64,000 bases of DNA from Pseudoalteromonas viridis (GCF_017742995.1 NZ_CP072425.1:3605001-3669000), one strand, 5' to 3'. Shown: positions 30,593 through 41,417, counted from the stretch's first letter. Numbers and translations: made by a program. Notes: generated from the sequence alone by a model not told the origin.

Positions 30593-31460
30593 GATCCTGG
30601 CTCGCACGCGTCCGGGATGACGGAGTTGTTTGTTAGGTCTTTCTTCATTGAGGAACTACTGTGTGGTGTTCAGGTAGCTCCCGGCTCACTCGCGTTTGGG
30701 ACGGAGGAGTTGTTTACATGGTTTTTCTTCATTGTGGAACCGCTGCGTGGTGTTCAAGTCGCTCCCAGCTCACACACGTCCGGGATGAAGGAGCTGTTTG
30801 TCTGGTTTGTATGTGACGAGGCACAACTGTGTGGTGTTCAGGTAGATCCCGGCTCGCAAGCATCCGGGATGACGGAGCTGTTTATCATGTTTGTCTATAA
30901 CGAGACGCAACAGTGTGGTGTTCGGGTAGATCCCGGCTCACAAGCGTCCGGGATGACGGAGTTGATTTTCAGGTTTGTCTTTATCAAGGAACTGCTGCGT
31001 GATATTCAAGTAGATCCCGGCTCGCAAGCGTCCGGATGACGGAGTTGTTTGTTAGGTTTGGCTGTAACGAGGTACAACTGTGTAGTGTTCAAGTAGATCC
31101 CGGCTCGCAAGCGTCCGGGATGACGGAGTTGTTTGTCAGGTTTATCTTTATCGAGAAACTACTGCGTGGTGTTTAGGTAGATCCCGGCTCGCACACGTCC
31201 GGGATGGCGGAGCTGTTTGTTAGGTTTGCCTGTAACGAGGCACAACTGCGTGGTGTTCAGGTAGATCCCGGCTCGCAAGCGTCCGGGATGACGGAGTTGT
31301 TTGTCTGGTTTGTATGTGACGAGACACAACTGTGTGGTGTTTCAGTAGATCCCGGCTCGCAAGCGTTCGGGATGACGGAGTTGCTGGTCTGATTTTTCTT
31401 CATAGAAGAACTACTGCGTTTTATTCAAGCAGATCCCGGCTCGCACGCGTCCGGGATGAC
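30593..31460. repeat. Tandem array of 84-bp hairpin units (11 copies)
   Basis: The core GCGTCCGGGA or a close variant occurs at 30608, 30692, 30776, 30860, 30944, 31028, 31111, 31195, 31279, 31363 and 31447. The period is exactly 84 except for one 83-bp unit. Most units carry the stem ATCCCGG/CCGGGAT with CTCGCAAGCGT between, followed by GACGGAGTTGTTTGT and a variable section. The same core forms the array at 5735-6083. It starts 53 bp after intI. No other feature is seen in 30541-31518. Confidence 0.9.
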
Positions 31461-31518
31461 AAGATCTATACTGGAGTAAGAGATCTAACTCAGCGTTAAG
31501 CGAAAACCCAAAGCTCGT

Positions 31519-31815
31519 TCACTTATCCAACCCGTAAAGGGCATCGGCGGTTTTGCGTAGGTCGACTTCGTCGATAAAGTCGTCGCTCAGCGTTAGAATG
31601 GCGTTGAGGTTATTTTTGAGCTTTTCCTGGCTGAGGCCATTGGGTTTGAGTGCGGTTTGCAGCAGGTGTAGTGACATATCTGCCAGCAGCAGTTTTTGCT
31701 TTTCTGTCCAGTTGTCGTCGCCCTGTTTGGCACTGTCTTTTAAAATGGCCTGCTCTACTTCGTCGTGCATGCTCCAGCTGAGTTTGAGCAGCTCTCGGCG
31801 TGTTTCTTGATCCAT
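31519..31815 (-). CDS. Small helical hypothetical protein
   Basis: 98 residues from the ATG at 31815, preceded by GGAGGG; the open frame begins upstream at 31869 without support. Composition is charged and helical (MDQETRRELLKLSWSMHDEV, NWTEKQKLLLADMSLHLLQ), with no membrane segment. It lies 93 bp downstream of the kinase-like gene on the same strand and may be co-transcribed with it. No family recognised. Confidence 0.75.
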   Translation of the reverse strand: MDQETRRELLKLSWSMHDEVEQAILKDSAKQGDDNWTEKQKLLLADMSLHLLQTALKPNGLSQEKLKNNLNAILTLSDDFIDEVDLRKTADALYGLDK

Positions 31816-31907
31816 GTTTCCCTCCGGTTGTAGGCTTTTTATCTTGGCGGAGGACGGGCGGATGTGCAACGTGCGTTTTGTTATATCTTAGTCGTAGATA
31901 GCTTAAT

Positions 31908-33728
31908 TCAGCCCTGTGCAGCCTTTGGGTCTTTAGGATAAAAATGGTCTGGCTGGCGGGCACACAAAGTAAATTCGCGGGTGTTTTTGTAAGGCAGTTT
32001 CATAAAGCCTGCCACACCAAAATCCTGAATACTCATGGCGTATTGCATAATGCGGGTCAGCAGAGTTTTGAACTCCCGCTCTTTGCTGGCATCAAGCAGG
32101 CAATAGTAATGGTGTATTTTAAGGCGGTCGTTGAGCGACTCAAAGATGATACAGCCGGTATGGTGGATCTGGTTGAGTTCAAATACACACTGCACTATCT
32201 GCCGTGGTAATTGCAGTTGCTCATCGGGGTCTTTGCCATCTTCAAAGTAAGAATGGGGGCGCGCAATTTCACTGGTGCCAATGTCCGATACCGTGTATTG
32301 CAGCTCGGGCACATGGTCAAAAATAAATGCACCGGTGCCGTCGCGCTGAAGTTGTATGGTCTGTCTGGCATCAAACAGGCAGCATTTAAACAAGCCCTTT
32401 TGCTCTATCCCCTGCGCCAGCATCACAGTGGCGTTTACGGCATCCGTAAACGCACTTTGCAAAGACTCGTCGTGCAATACCAGACTGGACTCCACAAACA
32501 ATGAGGCATCCTTCCAGTGAAAACTCAGGCCGCCTACCACCGGATATTTTGCCAGCCGACTGATGGATGCCAGAAATGCTTTTTCGCTGTCGCCGGTGTC
32601 GAACAAGAACTCTTTATAGTAGCGGTCAAGCTGGGCGTCGTTTACGTCCAGCAGTTGCTGATTATGATCGGCGCGGCGCAAAAACTGTTTGCGCGAGCTG
32701 TAGACCACGGTATCTGGCTCTTCATCGGTCTCGTTGAACCAGAAGGGAATTTTCGCTTTGCGTGGTGGTGTTTTTAGTTCGGGCAGATACATACGTGCCA
32801 TGGCCGGCATGTTACGCATAAAGTAGTCGCCAGCCTGATCGCGGGTGGCTTTGTCTTTGCTCAGCATCGCATCTATCATTCTGGCAAAGGCCTGCGGCAA
32901 GCCTAAGCTGGTTGCCGGGATCACAGCCGCACCAAAACGGCAAGACTGGGCACTGGCCAGCGCGTAAATAGTAGATGCCACGCCCTGCTCGTCAAAGCGT
33001 GGTGAGGAGCGCGCGCCCGACATCTGCTCATCGCCAATAAAGTACACATCGCCCATTCGGGCATTGGTGCTGCTGATATCCGACGACATCAGATCCATGA
33101 TATTACTGGCAACCGGCTCGCCATGGGCATCCAGCTGGGCATAGACTGAGCTGCCCCAGTCAACCAGCGAAAAGCTGTCTGTTGCTTCATCCCAGACAAT
33201 ATTCGATGGCTTAATATCGCCATGCACCACAGGCTGTGGCGACATGCCATTTTTGCGGTTACGCAAATCAACCAGCACGTTTCTGAGTTTATTGGCCAGG
33301 TGCACCAGCTCATGGGGTTTAAAACGACCGCGTTTAAGTGACCATTGCTCCAGATCCTGACCTTTGGCACGTGCCATCATCAGGATCCCCTGCTTTTTTG
33401 CCCGTTCAAAGGCATAAAACTCGGGAACCATGGGGTTTTTAATCTGCGACAGCATATACGCTTCGTCTTCCAGCCGGTCGCGTACACTCTGCGCCAGGGT
33501 AATACGGGAGAATTTAAACACCCACTCTTTGCCCTGCCCGTCAACCCCGGCAAACACAAACCCAAAGGCACCGGAGCCTATCACTTCCACATCACGGTAA
33601 CCCAGTAATGTCAGCTGCTTCTGACAGATGTTGAGCCACTGACGGTGTTTTTTTGCATCTTTATGAGAGAGCAAATAGACCGACTGCTGTTCATTGATGT
33701 AAAAGTTATGGATCGACTTTTCTGTCAT
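31908..33728 (-). CDS. Atypical Ser/Thr protein-kinase-like protein
   Basis: 606 residues. The N-terminal 300 form a kinase domain: glycine loop IGSGAFGFV (50-58), the ATP-binding lysine at 72 in WVFKFSR, catalytic loop VVHGDIKPSN (HGD in place of HRD at 169-171), and metal-binding LVDWGSS (DWG in place of DFG at 190-192). All ATP and magnesium ligands are kept, so activity is plausible. HGD is the form found in choline/APH-type and some bacterial kinases. The last 280 residues match no domain I know. There is no transmembrane segment. It is transcribed in the same direction as glnS but behind a terminator. Confidence 0.85.
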   Translation of the reverse strand: MTEKSIHNFYINEQQSVYLLSHKDAKKHRQWLNICQKQLTLLGYRDVEVIGSGAFGFVFAGVDGQGKEWVFKFSRITLAQSVRDRLEDEAYMLSQIKNPMVPEFYAFERAKKQGILMMARAKGQDLEQWSLKRGRFKPHELVHLANKLRNVLVDLRNRKNGMSPQPVVHGDIKPSNIVWDEATDSFSLVDWGSSVYAQLDAHGEPVASNIMDLMSSDISSTNARMGDVYFIGDEQMSGARSSPRFDEQGVASTIYALASAQSCRFGAAVIPATSLGLPQAFARMIDAMLSKDKATRDQAGDYFMRNMPAMARMYLPELKTPPRKAKIPFWFNETDEEPDTVVYSSRKQFLRRADHNQQLLDVNDAQLDRYYKEFLFDTGDSEKAFLASISRLAKYPVVGGLSFHWKDASLFVESSLVLHDESLQSAFTDAVNATVMLAQGIEQKGLFKCCLFDARQTIQLQRDGTGAFIFDHVPELQYTVSDIGTSEIARPHSYFEDGKDPDEQLQLPRQIVQCVFELNQIHHTGCIIFESLNDRLKIHHYYCLLDASKEREFKTLLTRIMQYAMSIQDFGVAGFMKLPYKNTREFTLCARQPDHFYPKDPKAAQG

Positions 33729-33794
33729 GGGCCTGTCCGTTCACGGGGTTTGTGTCTGCAATGATTATCAAGTTTCAAAGTAAGGCAAAATAAT

Positions 33795-33825
33795 CAAAAA
33801 AGGACGACATAAGCCGACCTTTTTA
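33795..33825 (-). terminator. Terminator downstream of glnS
   Basis: On the minus strand AAAAAGG pairs with CCTTTTT around an imperfect CG-containing stem, then a T run. It starts 14 nt after the glnS stop. Confidence 0.7.
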
Positions 33826-33838
33826 TTTATTGTGCGTG

Positions 33839-35500
33839 TTAGGCGTTTTCGATTTTCGCCCAGGAGTCGCGCAAACCAACCGTCTGGTTGAAGGTCAGTG
33901 TATCGCGCTTGTTATCACGACAATAGTAGCCCAGGCGCTCAAACTGAAAGCCCTGCTCAGGCGCAGCGTCAGCCAGAGACGGCTCAAGCTTAGCATTGGC
34001 GATGATCTCCAGAGAGTCTGGGTTCAGCGTCGTTGCAAAGTCTTCTGCCGCAGCCGGGTTTGGCACATTGAACAGACGGTCGTACTGGCGTACTTCAGCC
34101 TCGATACAGTGGCTGGCAGAAACCCAGTGGATAACGCCTTTTACTTTACGGCCATCAGCCGGGTTTTTGCCTAAGGTATCGGCGTCGTATGTACAGTAAA
34201 TCGTGGTGATATTGCCCGCGTCGTCTTCTTCAACGCGCTCGGCTTTAATCACATAGGCATTACGCAAACGTACTTCTTTACCCAGTACCAGACGCTTAAA
34301 CTTCTTGTTGGCTTCAACACGGAAGTCATCACGCTCAATGTAGATTTCGCGAGTGAACGGCAGTTGACGTGAGCCCATATCAAGCGTTGGATGATTAGGT
34401 GCGTCCAGCATTTCAACCTGCTCGGCGTCATAGTTTTCAATCACGATTTTAACCGGATCAAGTACTGCCATAGCACGCGGTGCGTTTTCGTTCAGGTCAT
34501 CACGGATACACGCTTCCAGCATGCCCATTTCAACCATGTTGTCTTGCTTGGTAATACCAATGCGCTTACAGAATTCGCGGATAGATGCAGGGGTATAACC
34601 ACGACGACGCAATCCGGCAATGGTTGGCATACGCGGATCGTCCCAGCCTTCTACCTGACCATTCACCACCAGGTCATTCAGCTTACGCTTTGACATGACG
34701 GTGTATTCCAGGTTCAGACGAGAGAACTCGATCTGTTGTGGATGACACTCTAGGCTGATGTTGTCCAATACCCAGTCGTACAAACGACGGTTGTCCTGGA
34801 ACTCCAGCGTACACAGAGAATGGGTGATCCCTTCCAGCGCATCCGAAATACAGTGGGTAAAGTCGTACATTGGGTAAATGCACCACTTGTCACCGGTCTG
34901 GTGATGGTGAGCAAAACGAATACGATAGATGATAGGGTCGCGCAGCACCATGAAAGAGCTGGCCATGTCTATCTTAGCACGCAGTACACACTCGCCTTCT
35001 TTGAACTCGCCGTTCTTCATTTTTTCGAACAACGCCAGGTTTTCTTCTGGTGAGGTATCGCGGTACGGGCTGTTTTTACCCGGCTCAGTAAGCGTGCCAC
35101 GGTATTCACGCGCCTGCTCTGGCGACAGGAAACACACGTAGGCAAGGCCTTTGTTGATCAGCTCAACCGCATACTCGTATAGCTTGTCGAAATAGTTAGA
35201 CGAATAGCAGATCTCACCATCCCAGTTAAAGCCCAGCCACTGCACGTCTTCTTTAATTGAGTTTACGTAATCCAGATCTTCTTTTTCCGGGTTCGTATCG
35301 TCAAAGCGCAGATTACACAGGCCCTGGTAGTCGCGAGCGATGCCAAAGTTCAGGCAAATAGACTTAGCATGGCCTATGTGTAGGTAGCCGTTTGGCTCTG
35401 GTGGAAAGCGCGTGTGCGTACCGCCATGCTTACCGCTGGCCAAGTCCGCATCAATGATGTTTGTTATAAAATTTGTTGGGCGATTTTCTGCTTCCGCCAT
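33839..35500 (-). CDS. glnS: Glutaminyl-tRNA synthetase
   Basis: 553 residues, the normal size. The class I motifs are HIGH at 41-44 ([15 protein letters not shown]) and VMSKRKL at 268-274, with the amino-acid pocket [10 protein letters not shown] around 65-74. The C-terminal half is the two beta-barrel anticodon-binding domain specific to GlnRS. It charges tRNA-Gln with glutamine. The ATG has AGAGGAA upstream. It is divergent from the DUF3083 gene, with a shared 250-bp promoter region. Confidence 0.98.
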   Translation of the reverse strand: MAEAENRPTNFITNIIDADLASGKHGGTHTRFPPEPNGYLHIGHAKSICLNFGIARDYQGLCNLRFDDTNPEKEDLDYVNSIKEDVQWLGFNWDGEICYSSNYFDKLYEYAVELINKGLAYVCFLSPEQAREYRGTLTEPGKNSPYRDTSPEENLALFEKMKNGEFKEGECVLRAKIDMASSFMVLRDPIIYRIRFAHHHQTGDKWCIYPMYDFTHCISDALEGITHSLCTLEFQDNRRLYDWVLDNISLECHPQQIEFSRLNLEYTVMSKRKLNDLVVNGQVEGWDDPRMPTIAGLRRRGYTPASIREFCKRIGITKQDNMVEMGMLEACIRDDLNENAPRAMAVLDPVKIVIENYDAEQVEMLDAPNHPTLDMGSRQLPFTREIYIERDDFRVEANKKFKRLVLGKEVRLRNAYVIKAERVEEDDAGNITTIYCTYDADTLGKNPADGRKVKGVIHWVSASHCIEAEVRQYDRLFNVPNPAAAEDFATTLNPDSLEIIANAKLEPSLADAAPEQGFQFERLGYYCRDNKRDTLTFNQTVGLRDSWAKIENA

Positions 35501-35753
35501 AGGAACTCATTCCTCTGAAAATTTAGTACCAGTTAACTGAGGCATTATTACAAAAAGTTTGAGCAACGAACAGCGTAAAACTAAGGCGAAAACAGATTTA
35601 CTTCGCAATTGTGGCGACCTGGGCATAAAACAGCCAAGTCAAAGGCAAAAAGAGGCGTCATTTTTATGACAAATTTTGTTCTAGCGCAATATATCCGTCA
35701 CACGCTCGCTCTATCATGGGCGTCAACAACAGAGGTATCGCAAGGAAAAACCT

Positions 35754-36824
35754 ATGGCATCAATGAATCTTCACCGCGTTTATATTCCAACGAACGCACG
35801 TAACAACCATTACATTCTGGCTGAGTTTAAGCCCAGCGACGCATTCTTCGATTGTTTTGATGATGTAGAAAGCTGCTACCAACGCCTGGCCCGAAAGTTG
35901 TTTGCCATCTGCGACGAGCACGAATTATTTAACGTTCACGTCATTGCTAACGACAAGCTGCCCATCGTGCGCTATCACGACGAGGCACACAGCCTGCAAA
36001 CGGATAAGCAGATTTTGTTCTTTTACAATCCAAAGTATCACGAAGGCCACAAGATACATTATGAGGCTGATCATAAAGCACGTAAAATTCGCTTATTGTT
36101 CCTGGCTACCGGCGATGAACTGCGCGCCAATGCGGCCAGTTTTCATAGTAAAGTGAAAAAGGCGCTGGACGATTTGAAAGAGCAATACGAGCAGCAAGGC
36201 TTGTCTTACAAAGTCCGTGACCATCAGCACTTAACTTATGATATTTTTGCTAAGGTAAAAGGCCACAGAGAAAGCTACGGTTATAAACTACGCAGCTTGT
36301 ACCCTCGCTATCAGGCGCGTAATTGCACTCTGCCAGAGCAGCATTCGGAGATGAGCTATGTGTCTTTCTCTATCCCAATTACCCGCGCTATCAAGACCGA
36401 ATATCAAAGTCAGATGCGCCCGGGCGATTACACCCAGTTTTACCGCAGCATTGAAGACAGCTTTTTAACTTTGTGCGATCAGTTACAACTGACCCATGTC
36501 GGATTGGTTGCCGACGGCCGCCAGCCTCTGGTTCGCAGCAGTCAGATTGACAAATCAGACGCCAACCGTGAGTTGCAAAAACTGAGCTTTGATACCTCTG
36601 CACCAGATGGTCAGGTGCGTTCTATCTGGGACGGTGAACACCTGTGCGATACCATGCACTTTGTGGTGGTTGCCAGCGATAAAGACAAAAAGGACGTGGG
36701 CTACGGTAAGTTTATGAACAACGCCGAAACCATGATCCGCCGTTTAACCGGTAAACTGCCGATTAACCCTGAGAAGCAAGACGTTATTGTGCGCTTCTTC
36801 CAGCATATCAGTTATCAGGATTAA
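35754..36824 (+). CDS. DUF3083-family protein
   Basis: 356 residues with AAGGAA before the ATG at 35754. The whole protein fits DUF3083, a family I associate with Shewanella, Pseudoalteromonas and relatives: HRVYIPTNARNNHYILAEF at the start, duplicated halves each with a D-x-x-P-I/L-V-R element (NDKLPIVRYHD and DGRQPLVRSSQ), and a C-terminal PEKQDVIVRFFQH. The two halves look like an internal duplication. Function unknown; cytoplasmic. Its presence is one reason for the taxonomic placement. Confidence 0.88.
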   Translation: MASMNLHRVYIPTNARNNHYILAEFKPSDAFFDCFDDVESCYQRLARKLFAICDEHELFNVHVIANDKLPIVRYHDEAHSLQTDKQILFFYNPKYHEGHKIHYEADHKARKIRLLFLATGDELRANAASFHSKVKKALDDLKEQYEQQGLSYKVRDHQHLTYDIFAKVKGHRESYGYKLRSLYPRYQARNCTLPEQHSEMSYVSFSIPITRAIKTEYQSQMRPGDYTQFYRSIEDSFLTLCDQLQLTHVGLVADGRQPLVRSSQIDKSDANRELQKLSFDTSAPDGQVRSIWDGEHLCDTMHFVVVASDKDKKDVGYGKFMNNAETMIRRLTGKLPINPEKQDVIVRFFQHISYQD

Positions 36825-36832
36825 GCATCTTC

Positions 36833-36857
36833 AGCGGGGGCATTCCCCCGCTTTATT
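36833..36857 (+). terminator. Terminator after the DUF3083 gene
   Basis: An 8-bp stem AGCGGGGG/CCCCCGCT with loop CATT, then TTTATT. The rest of 36858-37180 shows no gene, only the converging terminator of the lipoprotein gene. Confidence 0.9.
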
Positions 36858-37115
36858 CGATTTAACCTTGCCTACCTTTTCAGCTACACAGTCGCATCTC
36901 GTCATACTCTCTGCTGACTCCTTGCATTACCTCATAATTGACTATTCGATAATTAGACTCTACCCATTTATTATGGATGTCTGTGCAACCCACCCCAGGC
37001 GCAACTCCACGACAACTTAGGAACTTCTGCGGAATGACTAAAAGCCTGATCCTAGAACCCAGATGGCAAAGGAGTTTTCCACGAACGGTTAAGAAAAGGC
37101 CAAGTCGACACCTCA

Positions 37116-37152
37116 GAAAAAACAATGCCACTCACCTTAAGTGAACGGCATT
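37116..37152 (-). terminator. Terminator after the lipoprotein gene
   Basis: On the minus strand AATGCC/GGCATT closes a longer imperfect stem (TTCAC/GTGAG inside), followed by GTTTTTTC. Confidence 0.75.
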
Positions 37153-37180
37153 AGCCTGTAGGCGCCTTTTTAAAATCAGT

Positions 37181-39118
37181 TTAGTTGCTGGAGTAGTAGC
37201 ATACATCACATACACGTAAGAACTGCATGTTATGTGTAATACGGCTATTCCATTGCTGATTGTCATCCTGGCTGTAATGGGTATACTCACGCATAAACCA
37301 ATACCCTTCCCTTTGCTTATGTAGCAACTTAAAATTCAGTACATTTTTCTCGGTCTGGGCACTCAGGCACTCTGCATAGGTATCTTCATTACACGGCAAA
37401 ATAAAACTCATACTGTTGTCGTCTTCCATCTGCCAACGACCATTAGGCCCGAAAATACCGCCAGTGTATATAATCGCCCGACCATCAGACTGTGGCTCAA
37501 GTACCAAGTGTCGCCCTCTGTTATTCAAATCCATAGTATCAATGTAAAAAGTCCGCATGTAATCTGCCTGCGTTGGCTCAACCAGACTTGGCAGTTTTGC
37601 TATGCTTGCCAGAATAAAAGGCGAATCCCCGCCGCGCTCTCTTATATAAGCAGATTGGTTGTTGAAAAACTGTCCATATCTAACCGTCTGCGTGTATGTC
37701 TCAAATGTATAGCTCAGCGTATCTTGTGTTCTGCTTAATGATACATCCAAACGGTGTTGCTCTCCCGTTACACCATCAGTTGCTTTATATACGCCTGCTG
37801 TAGCAGAGGTGAATTCGAGCATTGTATTCACCGCATTGAATGTTCCTCCCGTCGGCAGCTCTCCACTAAGAACCGGCGAGAGTCCCAAGGTTTGACTGCC
37901 CGCAGAGAACTCGGGAATGTCCATCATCTCCAGGCCTCGGTATATTTTATAGCTGTGCCTGGGTACCATAACATCGCTAAGCCCTTCGTAATTGCTCCAT
38001 TCAGCTTCTGGTACTAAGCCTGAATCAACTGTTGGCACAATTTCAAAACGATAAGCAAACTCTAAAGCCACAAAGTCGCCCTTCGCAGCTACAATTTTTG
38101 CGCTGAGAATATTGAGATCAAAACTCAGTTTTTTGAATGTTTGCGTGCTGGTATTCAGAAATTCTTTTTCTAATGAACGACCAAAGAGGTTTCTCTGCGG
38201 TCCGCCGCTCAAAATTTGATAGTTATCACCATCATAGTAAGGGGCATAATGAAACGGCACTTGCTGTTTATAGTCTTCATAGTCAACAGTCAGGACTCCG
38301 CCAATCAGGCTAGGCACGCTGGTATTTGTGGAAAGCTTACTGACGTATACGTCATCAGATAAACGCTGTTCAATGTAATAGTTGTATTCGAGTGACTTAA
38401 CATCCCCTTTTGTTAACACAACCAGTTCGTAGTCCTGCTCACTGGCATGTATTTTTACCGCTATTTTGTCGCCTTGTTGTGCAACAACTTCAATAGGTAA
38501 AAACTGAGGACGACTACAATGCGCGATACATTCGGCTTCTTTTGTTGTGAGCTCAATGTCGTCCTGGTTTTTCCAGTCAAATGCGAAACCCTGGTTCTTA
38601 TAAAGCCCCAGTCCTTTGTTATCATCCGAAAAATAAAATAGCACATCGCCAGATTGGTTAGACCAGGTACCCTGTACAACATCGTCGGACAAAGCGACCG
38701 TCTCTGAAGGGTAAGATTCAGGATCAGCTGTTACCTGAATAACGATCGTCTGAGCAGACGTATCTTTAGAATCCGACAGCACAAGCGCTATGCTATGAGT
38801 ATCTACATCAAAGATATCTGGCTCGGCAACTAAAGAAAATGCTGTGCCAGTTTGTTCCAACTTCAGCCACTCAGGTAGGTCTTCTGATGAAACACTAACA
38901 GAATCTCCCTCTTTATCACTTAACTCAAAGCGCTTGGTGCTCTGCATATTGGCAGAGATGATCCATGTCCCCTCGTCGCTCTTCAGGGTCGGGGCTGTAT
39001 TGCTAACTGAACTTTGACCTCCCTGAGTGCCCGGACTGACATTGCCAGTAGATTCAGATGACCCGCCTCCGCAACCAGCGAGTAAAGCTATCACTAAAGA
39101 CCCCAATAAAAATCTCAT
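37181..39118 (-). CDS. Large lipoprotein with cadherin-like domain
   Basis: 645 residues from the ATG at 39118 (AGGAAG upstream). The lipoprotein signal is MRFLLGSLVIALLAGC, followed by the glycine/serine linker CGGGSSES. Residues about 45-135 resemble a cadherin-like or Ig-type putative-carbohydrate-binding repeat (KEGDSVSVSSEDLPEWLKL, then DTHSIALVLSDSKDTSAQTI). The remaining 500 residues are beta-rich with several G-x-W modules (VVQGTWSNQSGD, GGIFGPNGRWQMEDDNS), suggesting repeated lipocalin-like units. It probably lies at the outer membrane or surface. No function is assigned. Confidence 0.8.
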   Translation of the reverse strand: MRFLLGSLVIALLAGCGGGSSESTGNVSPGTQGGQSSVSNTAPTLKSDEGTWIISANMQSTKRFELSDKEGDSVSVSSEDLPEWLKLEQTGTAFSLVAEPDIFDVDTHSIALVLSDSKDTSAQTIVIQVTADPESYPSETVALSDDVVQGTWSNQSGDVLFYFSDDNKGLGLYKNQGFAFDWKNQDDIELTTKEAECIAHCSRPQFLPIEVVAQQGDKIAVKIHASEQDYELVVLTKGDVKSLEYNYYIEQRLSDDVYVSKLSTNTSVPSLIGGVLTVDYEDYKQQVPFHYAPYYDGDNYQILSGGPQRNLFGRSLEKEFLNTSTQTFKKLSFDLNILSAKIVAAKGDFVALEFAYRFEIVPTVDSGLVPEAEWSNYEGLSDVMVPRHSYKIYRGLEMMDIPEFSAGSQTLGLSPVLSGELPTGGTFNAVNTMLEFTSATAGVYKATDGVTGEQHRLDVSLSRTQDTLSYTFETYTQTVRYGQFFNNQSAYIRERGGDSPFILASIAKLPSLVEPTQADYMRTFYIDTMDLNNRGRHLVLEPQSDGRAIIYTGGIFGPNGRWQMEDDNSMSFILPCNEDTYAECLSAQTEKNVLNFKLLHKQREGYWFMREYTHYSQDDNQQWNSRITHNMQFLRVCDVCYYSSN

Positions 39119-39334
39119 ACAACTTCCTATGAACAAAAAACAGCGACATGATTGAAAAATGATGTTTTATGCTGCATACCAAACAAGGTCAAACCACATT
39201 GCTGAAACAGACACTGTGATGTAGTTACCTTCTAAAACAAAGAGGTAAGCCAAGCAAAAAATCGAACGGGGATTATACAGAAAAACACATCAAATTGAAC
39301 ATTAAACCATCAAAAGAATTGTAAAGAAAAGATC

Positions 39335-39361
39335 AAAAAAGGCGCCCTGAGGCGCCTTTTT
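39335..39361 (-). terminator. Terminator after sucD (bidirectional shape)
   Basis: AAAAAAGGCGCC CTGA GGCGCCTTTTT is symmetric, so it has T runs on both strands. It lies 18 nt after the sucD stop. Confidence 0.9.
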
Positions 39362-39378
39362 ACATGCAGGTAAAGTGA

Positions 39379-40251
39379 TTACCAGCCTGCTTTTTCTTTT
39401 AGTGCAGAACCGATCTCAGCCAGTGAGCGAACGGTCTTAACGCCAGCAGCTTCAAGGGCAGCAAACTTCTCGTCAGCTGTACCTTTACCGCCTGCGATGA
39501 TTGCACCAGCGTGACCCATACGCTTACCTGGAGGCGCTGTAACACCTGCAATGTAAGAAACAACTGGTTTAGTCACGTTGTTCTTGATGTACTCTGCCGC
39601 TTCTTCTTCAGCTGTACCACCGATCTCACCAATCATTACGATTGCTTCAGTCTTAGGATCGTTCTGGAACATTTCCAGTACGTCGATGAAGTTAGTGCCT
39701 GGGATTGGGTCACCACCGATACCTACACAAGTAGACTGACCGAAGCCAGCGTCAGTAGTTTGCTTAACCGCTTCGTAAGTCAAAGTACCTGAACGAGATA
39801 CGATGCCTACTTTACCAGGAAGGTGGATGTGACCAGGCATGATACCGATCTTACACTCGCCCGGAGTGATAACACCAGGACAGTTAGGACCAATCATGCG
39901 AACGCCAGTTTCTTCCAGCTTCACTTTAACATCAACCATATCAAGTGTAGGGATGCCTTCAGTGATACATACGATAAGCTCGATACCTGCGTCGATCGCT
40001 TCAAGGATAGCGTCTTTACAAAATGCTGCTGGTACGTAGATTACAGATGCAGTTGCACCAGTAGACTCTACCGCTTCACGTACAGTGTTGAATACTGGCA
40101 GACCCAGGTGAGTTGTGCCGCCTTTACCAGGAGAAACACCACCAACCATTTGCGTACCGTACTGGATAGCTTGCTCAGAGTGGAAAGTACCCTGGCCACC
40201 AGTGAAACCCTGACAGATTACTTTAGTATCTTTGTTAATTAGTACAGACAT
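39379..40251 (-). CDS. sucD: Succinyl-CoA synthetase (ADP/GDP-forming) alpha subunit
   Basis: 290 residues, standard length. The N-terminal CoA-binding Rossmann domain has [12 protein letters not shown]. The phosphohistidine loop lies in [15 protein letters not shown] with the active-site histidine in GHAGAIIAG. With the beta subunit it converts succinyl-CoA to succinate with substrate-level phosphorylation in the TCA cycle. Its start codon overlaps the sucC stop by one base, the usual coupled arrangement. Confidence 0.98.
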   Translation of the reverse strand: MSVLINKDTKVICQGFTGGQGTFHSEQAIQYGTQMVGGVSPGKGGTTHLGLPVFNTVREAVESTGATASVIYVPAAFCKDAILEAIDAGIELIVCITEGIPTLDMVDVKVKLEETGVRMIGPNCPGVITPGECKIGIMPGHIHLPGKVGIVSRSGTLTYEAVKQTTDAGFGQSTCVGIGGDPIPGTNFIDVLEMFQNDPKTEAIVMIGEIGGTAEEEAAEYIKNNVTKPVVSYIAGVTAPPGKRMGHAGAIIAGGKGTADEKFAALEAAGVKTVRSLAEIGSALKEKAGW

Positions 40252-41417
40252 TATTTGCCCTCCGCAGCAGCAACTACTTTCTCAGCAGCGTCAGTTAGAG
40301 ACTCAGCTGCAATGATGTCAAGGCCAGAGTTAGCTAGTACTTCACGACCCGCTTCAGCATTAGTACCTTCAAGACGTACAACTACTGGTACGTTTACGCC
40401 AACTTCTTTAACCGCACCGATGATACCTTCTGCGATCATGTCACAACGAACGATACCGCCGAAGATGTTAACTAGTACAGCTTTAACGTTGTCATCAGAC
40501 AGGATGATCTTGAACGCTTCAGATACACGCTCTTTAGTCGCGCCGCCACCTACGTCAAGGAAGTTAGCTGGCTTACCGCCGTGCAGGTTTACGATGTCCA
40601 TAGTACCCATCGCTAGGCCAGCACCGTTAACCATACAACCTACGTTACCGTCTAGCGCAACGTAGTTCAGCTCGAAGCTTGCTGCGTGAGCTTCACGCGC
40701 ATCTTCTTGTGAAGGATCGTGGAATTCACGGATCTTAGGCTGACGGAACAATGCGTTGCCGTCTACACCGATCTTGCCGTCAAGACAGTGCAGGTTGCCT
40801 TCGTCAGTGATTACCAGAGGATTGATCTCTAGTAGTGCAAAGTCGTGGTTGATGAACATGTCAGCAAGACCCATGAAGATCTTAGTGAACTGCTTAACCT
40901 GAGTTGGGTTCAGATTTAGTTTGAACGCAAGCTCACGACCTTGGTAAGCCTGAGGACCGACTAGTGGATCGATCTCAGCTTTATGAATTAGTTCTGGTGT
41001 GTTGTGAGCAACTTCTTCGATCTCAACACCACCTTCAGTTGATGCCATGAACACGATTTTACGTGAAGCACGGTCAACAACAGCACCCAGGTATAGCTCA
41101 TTTGCAATATCAGTGCAGCTTTCTACTAAGATTTTAGCAACTGGCTGACCTTTCTCGTCAGTTTGGTAGGTTACCAGGTTTTTGCCTAACCAGTTTTCAG
41201 CAAATGCGCGGATCTCGTCTTTGCTGTCTGCCAGTTTTACACCGCCCGCTTTACCACGGCCGCCAGCGTGTACTTGACATTTTACAACCCACTTGTCACC
41301 ACCGATTTTACCAGCAGCTTCTACAGCCTCTTGAGGCGTGTCACAAGCGTAACCATCTGATACAGGTAAACCATATTCGGCAAAAAGTTGTTTTGCCTGA
41401 TACTCATGCAAATTCAT
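40251..41417 (-). CDS. sucC: Succinyl-CoA synthetase beta subunit
   Basis: 388 residues, the E. coli length. The ATP-grasp domain begins [19 protein letters not shown] and includes [18 protein letters not shown]. The C-terminal ligase domain has [12 protein letters not shown] and [10 protein letters not shown]. It binds the nucleotide and succinate. It lies 185 bp after sucB, across a strong terminator-like hairpin, so it probably also has its own promoter in 41418-41540. Confidence 0.98.
   Translation of the reverse strand: MNLHEYQAKQLFAEYGLPVSDGYACDTPQEAVEAAGKIGGDKWVVKCQVHAGGRGKAGGVKLADSKDEIRAFAENWLGKNLVTYQTDEKGQPVAKILVESCTDIANELYLGAVVDRASRKIVFMASTEGGVEIEEVAHNTPELIHKAEIDPLVGPQAYQGRELAFKLNLNPTQVKQFTKIFMGLADMFINHDFALLEINPLVITDEGNLHCLDGKIGVDGNALFRQPKIREFHDPSQEDAREAHAASFELNYVALDGNVGCMVNGAGLAMGTMDIVNLHGGKPANFLDVGGGATKERVSEAFKIILSDDNVKAVLVNIFGGIVRCDMIAEGIIGAVKEVGVNVPVVVRLEGTNAEAGREVLANSGLDIIAAESLTDAAEKVVAAAEGK

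Noticed and set aside
30617..31039. 140-residue plus-strand ORF with 28-residue repeats
   Set aside because: It is the direct translation of the 84-bp hairpin array. It lacks a ribosome site, is broken by a 1-bp deletion at the next unit and by stops, and the hairpin core explains the conservation better.
30593..31460. CRISPR array
   Set aside because: Units are 84 bp and similar throughout, with no alternation of constant short repeats and unique spacers, and no cas genes are nearby.
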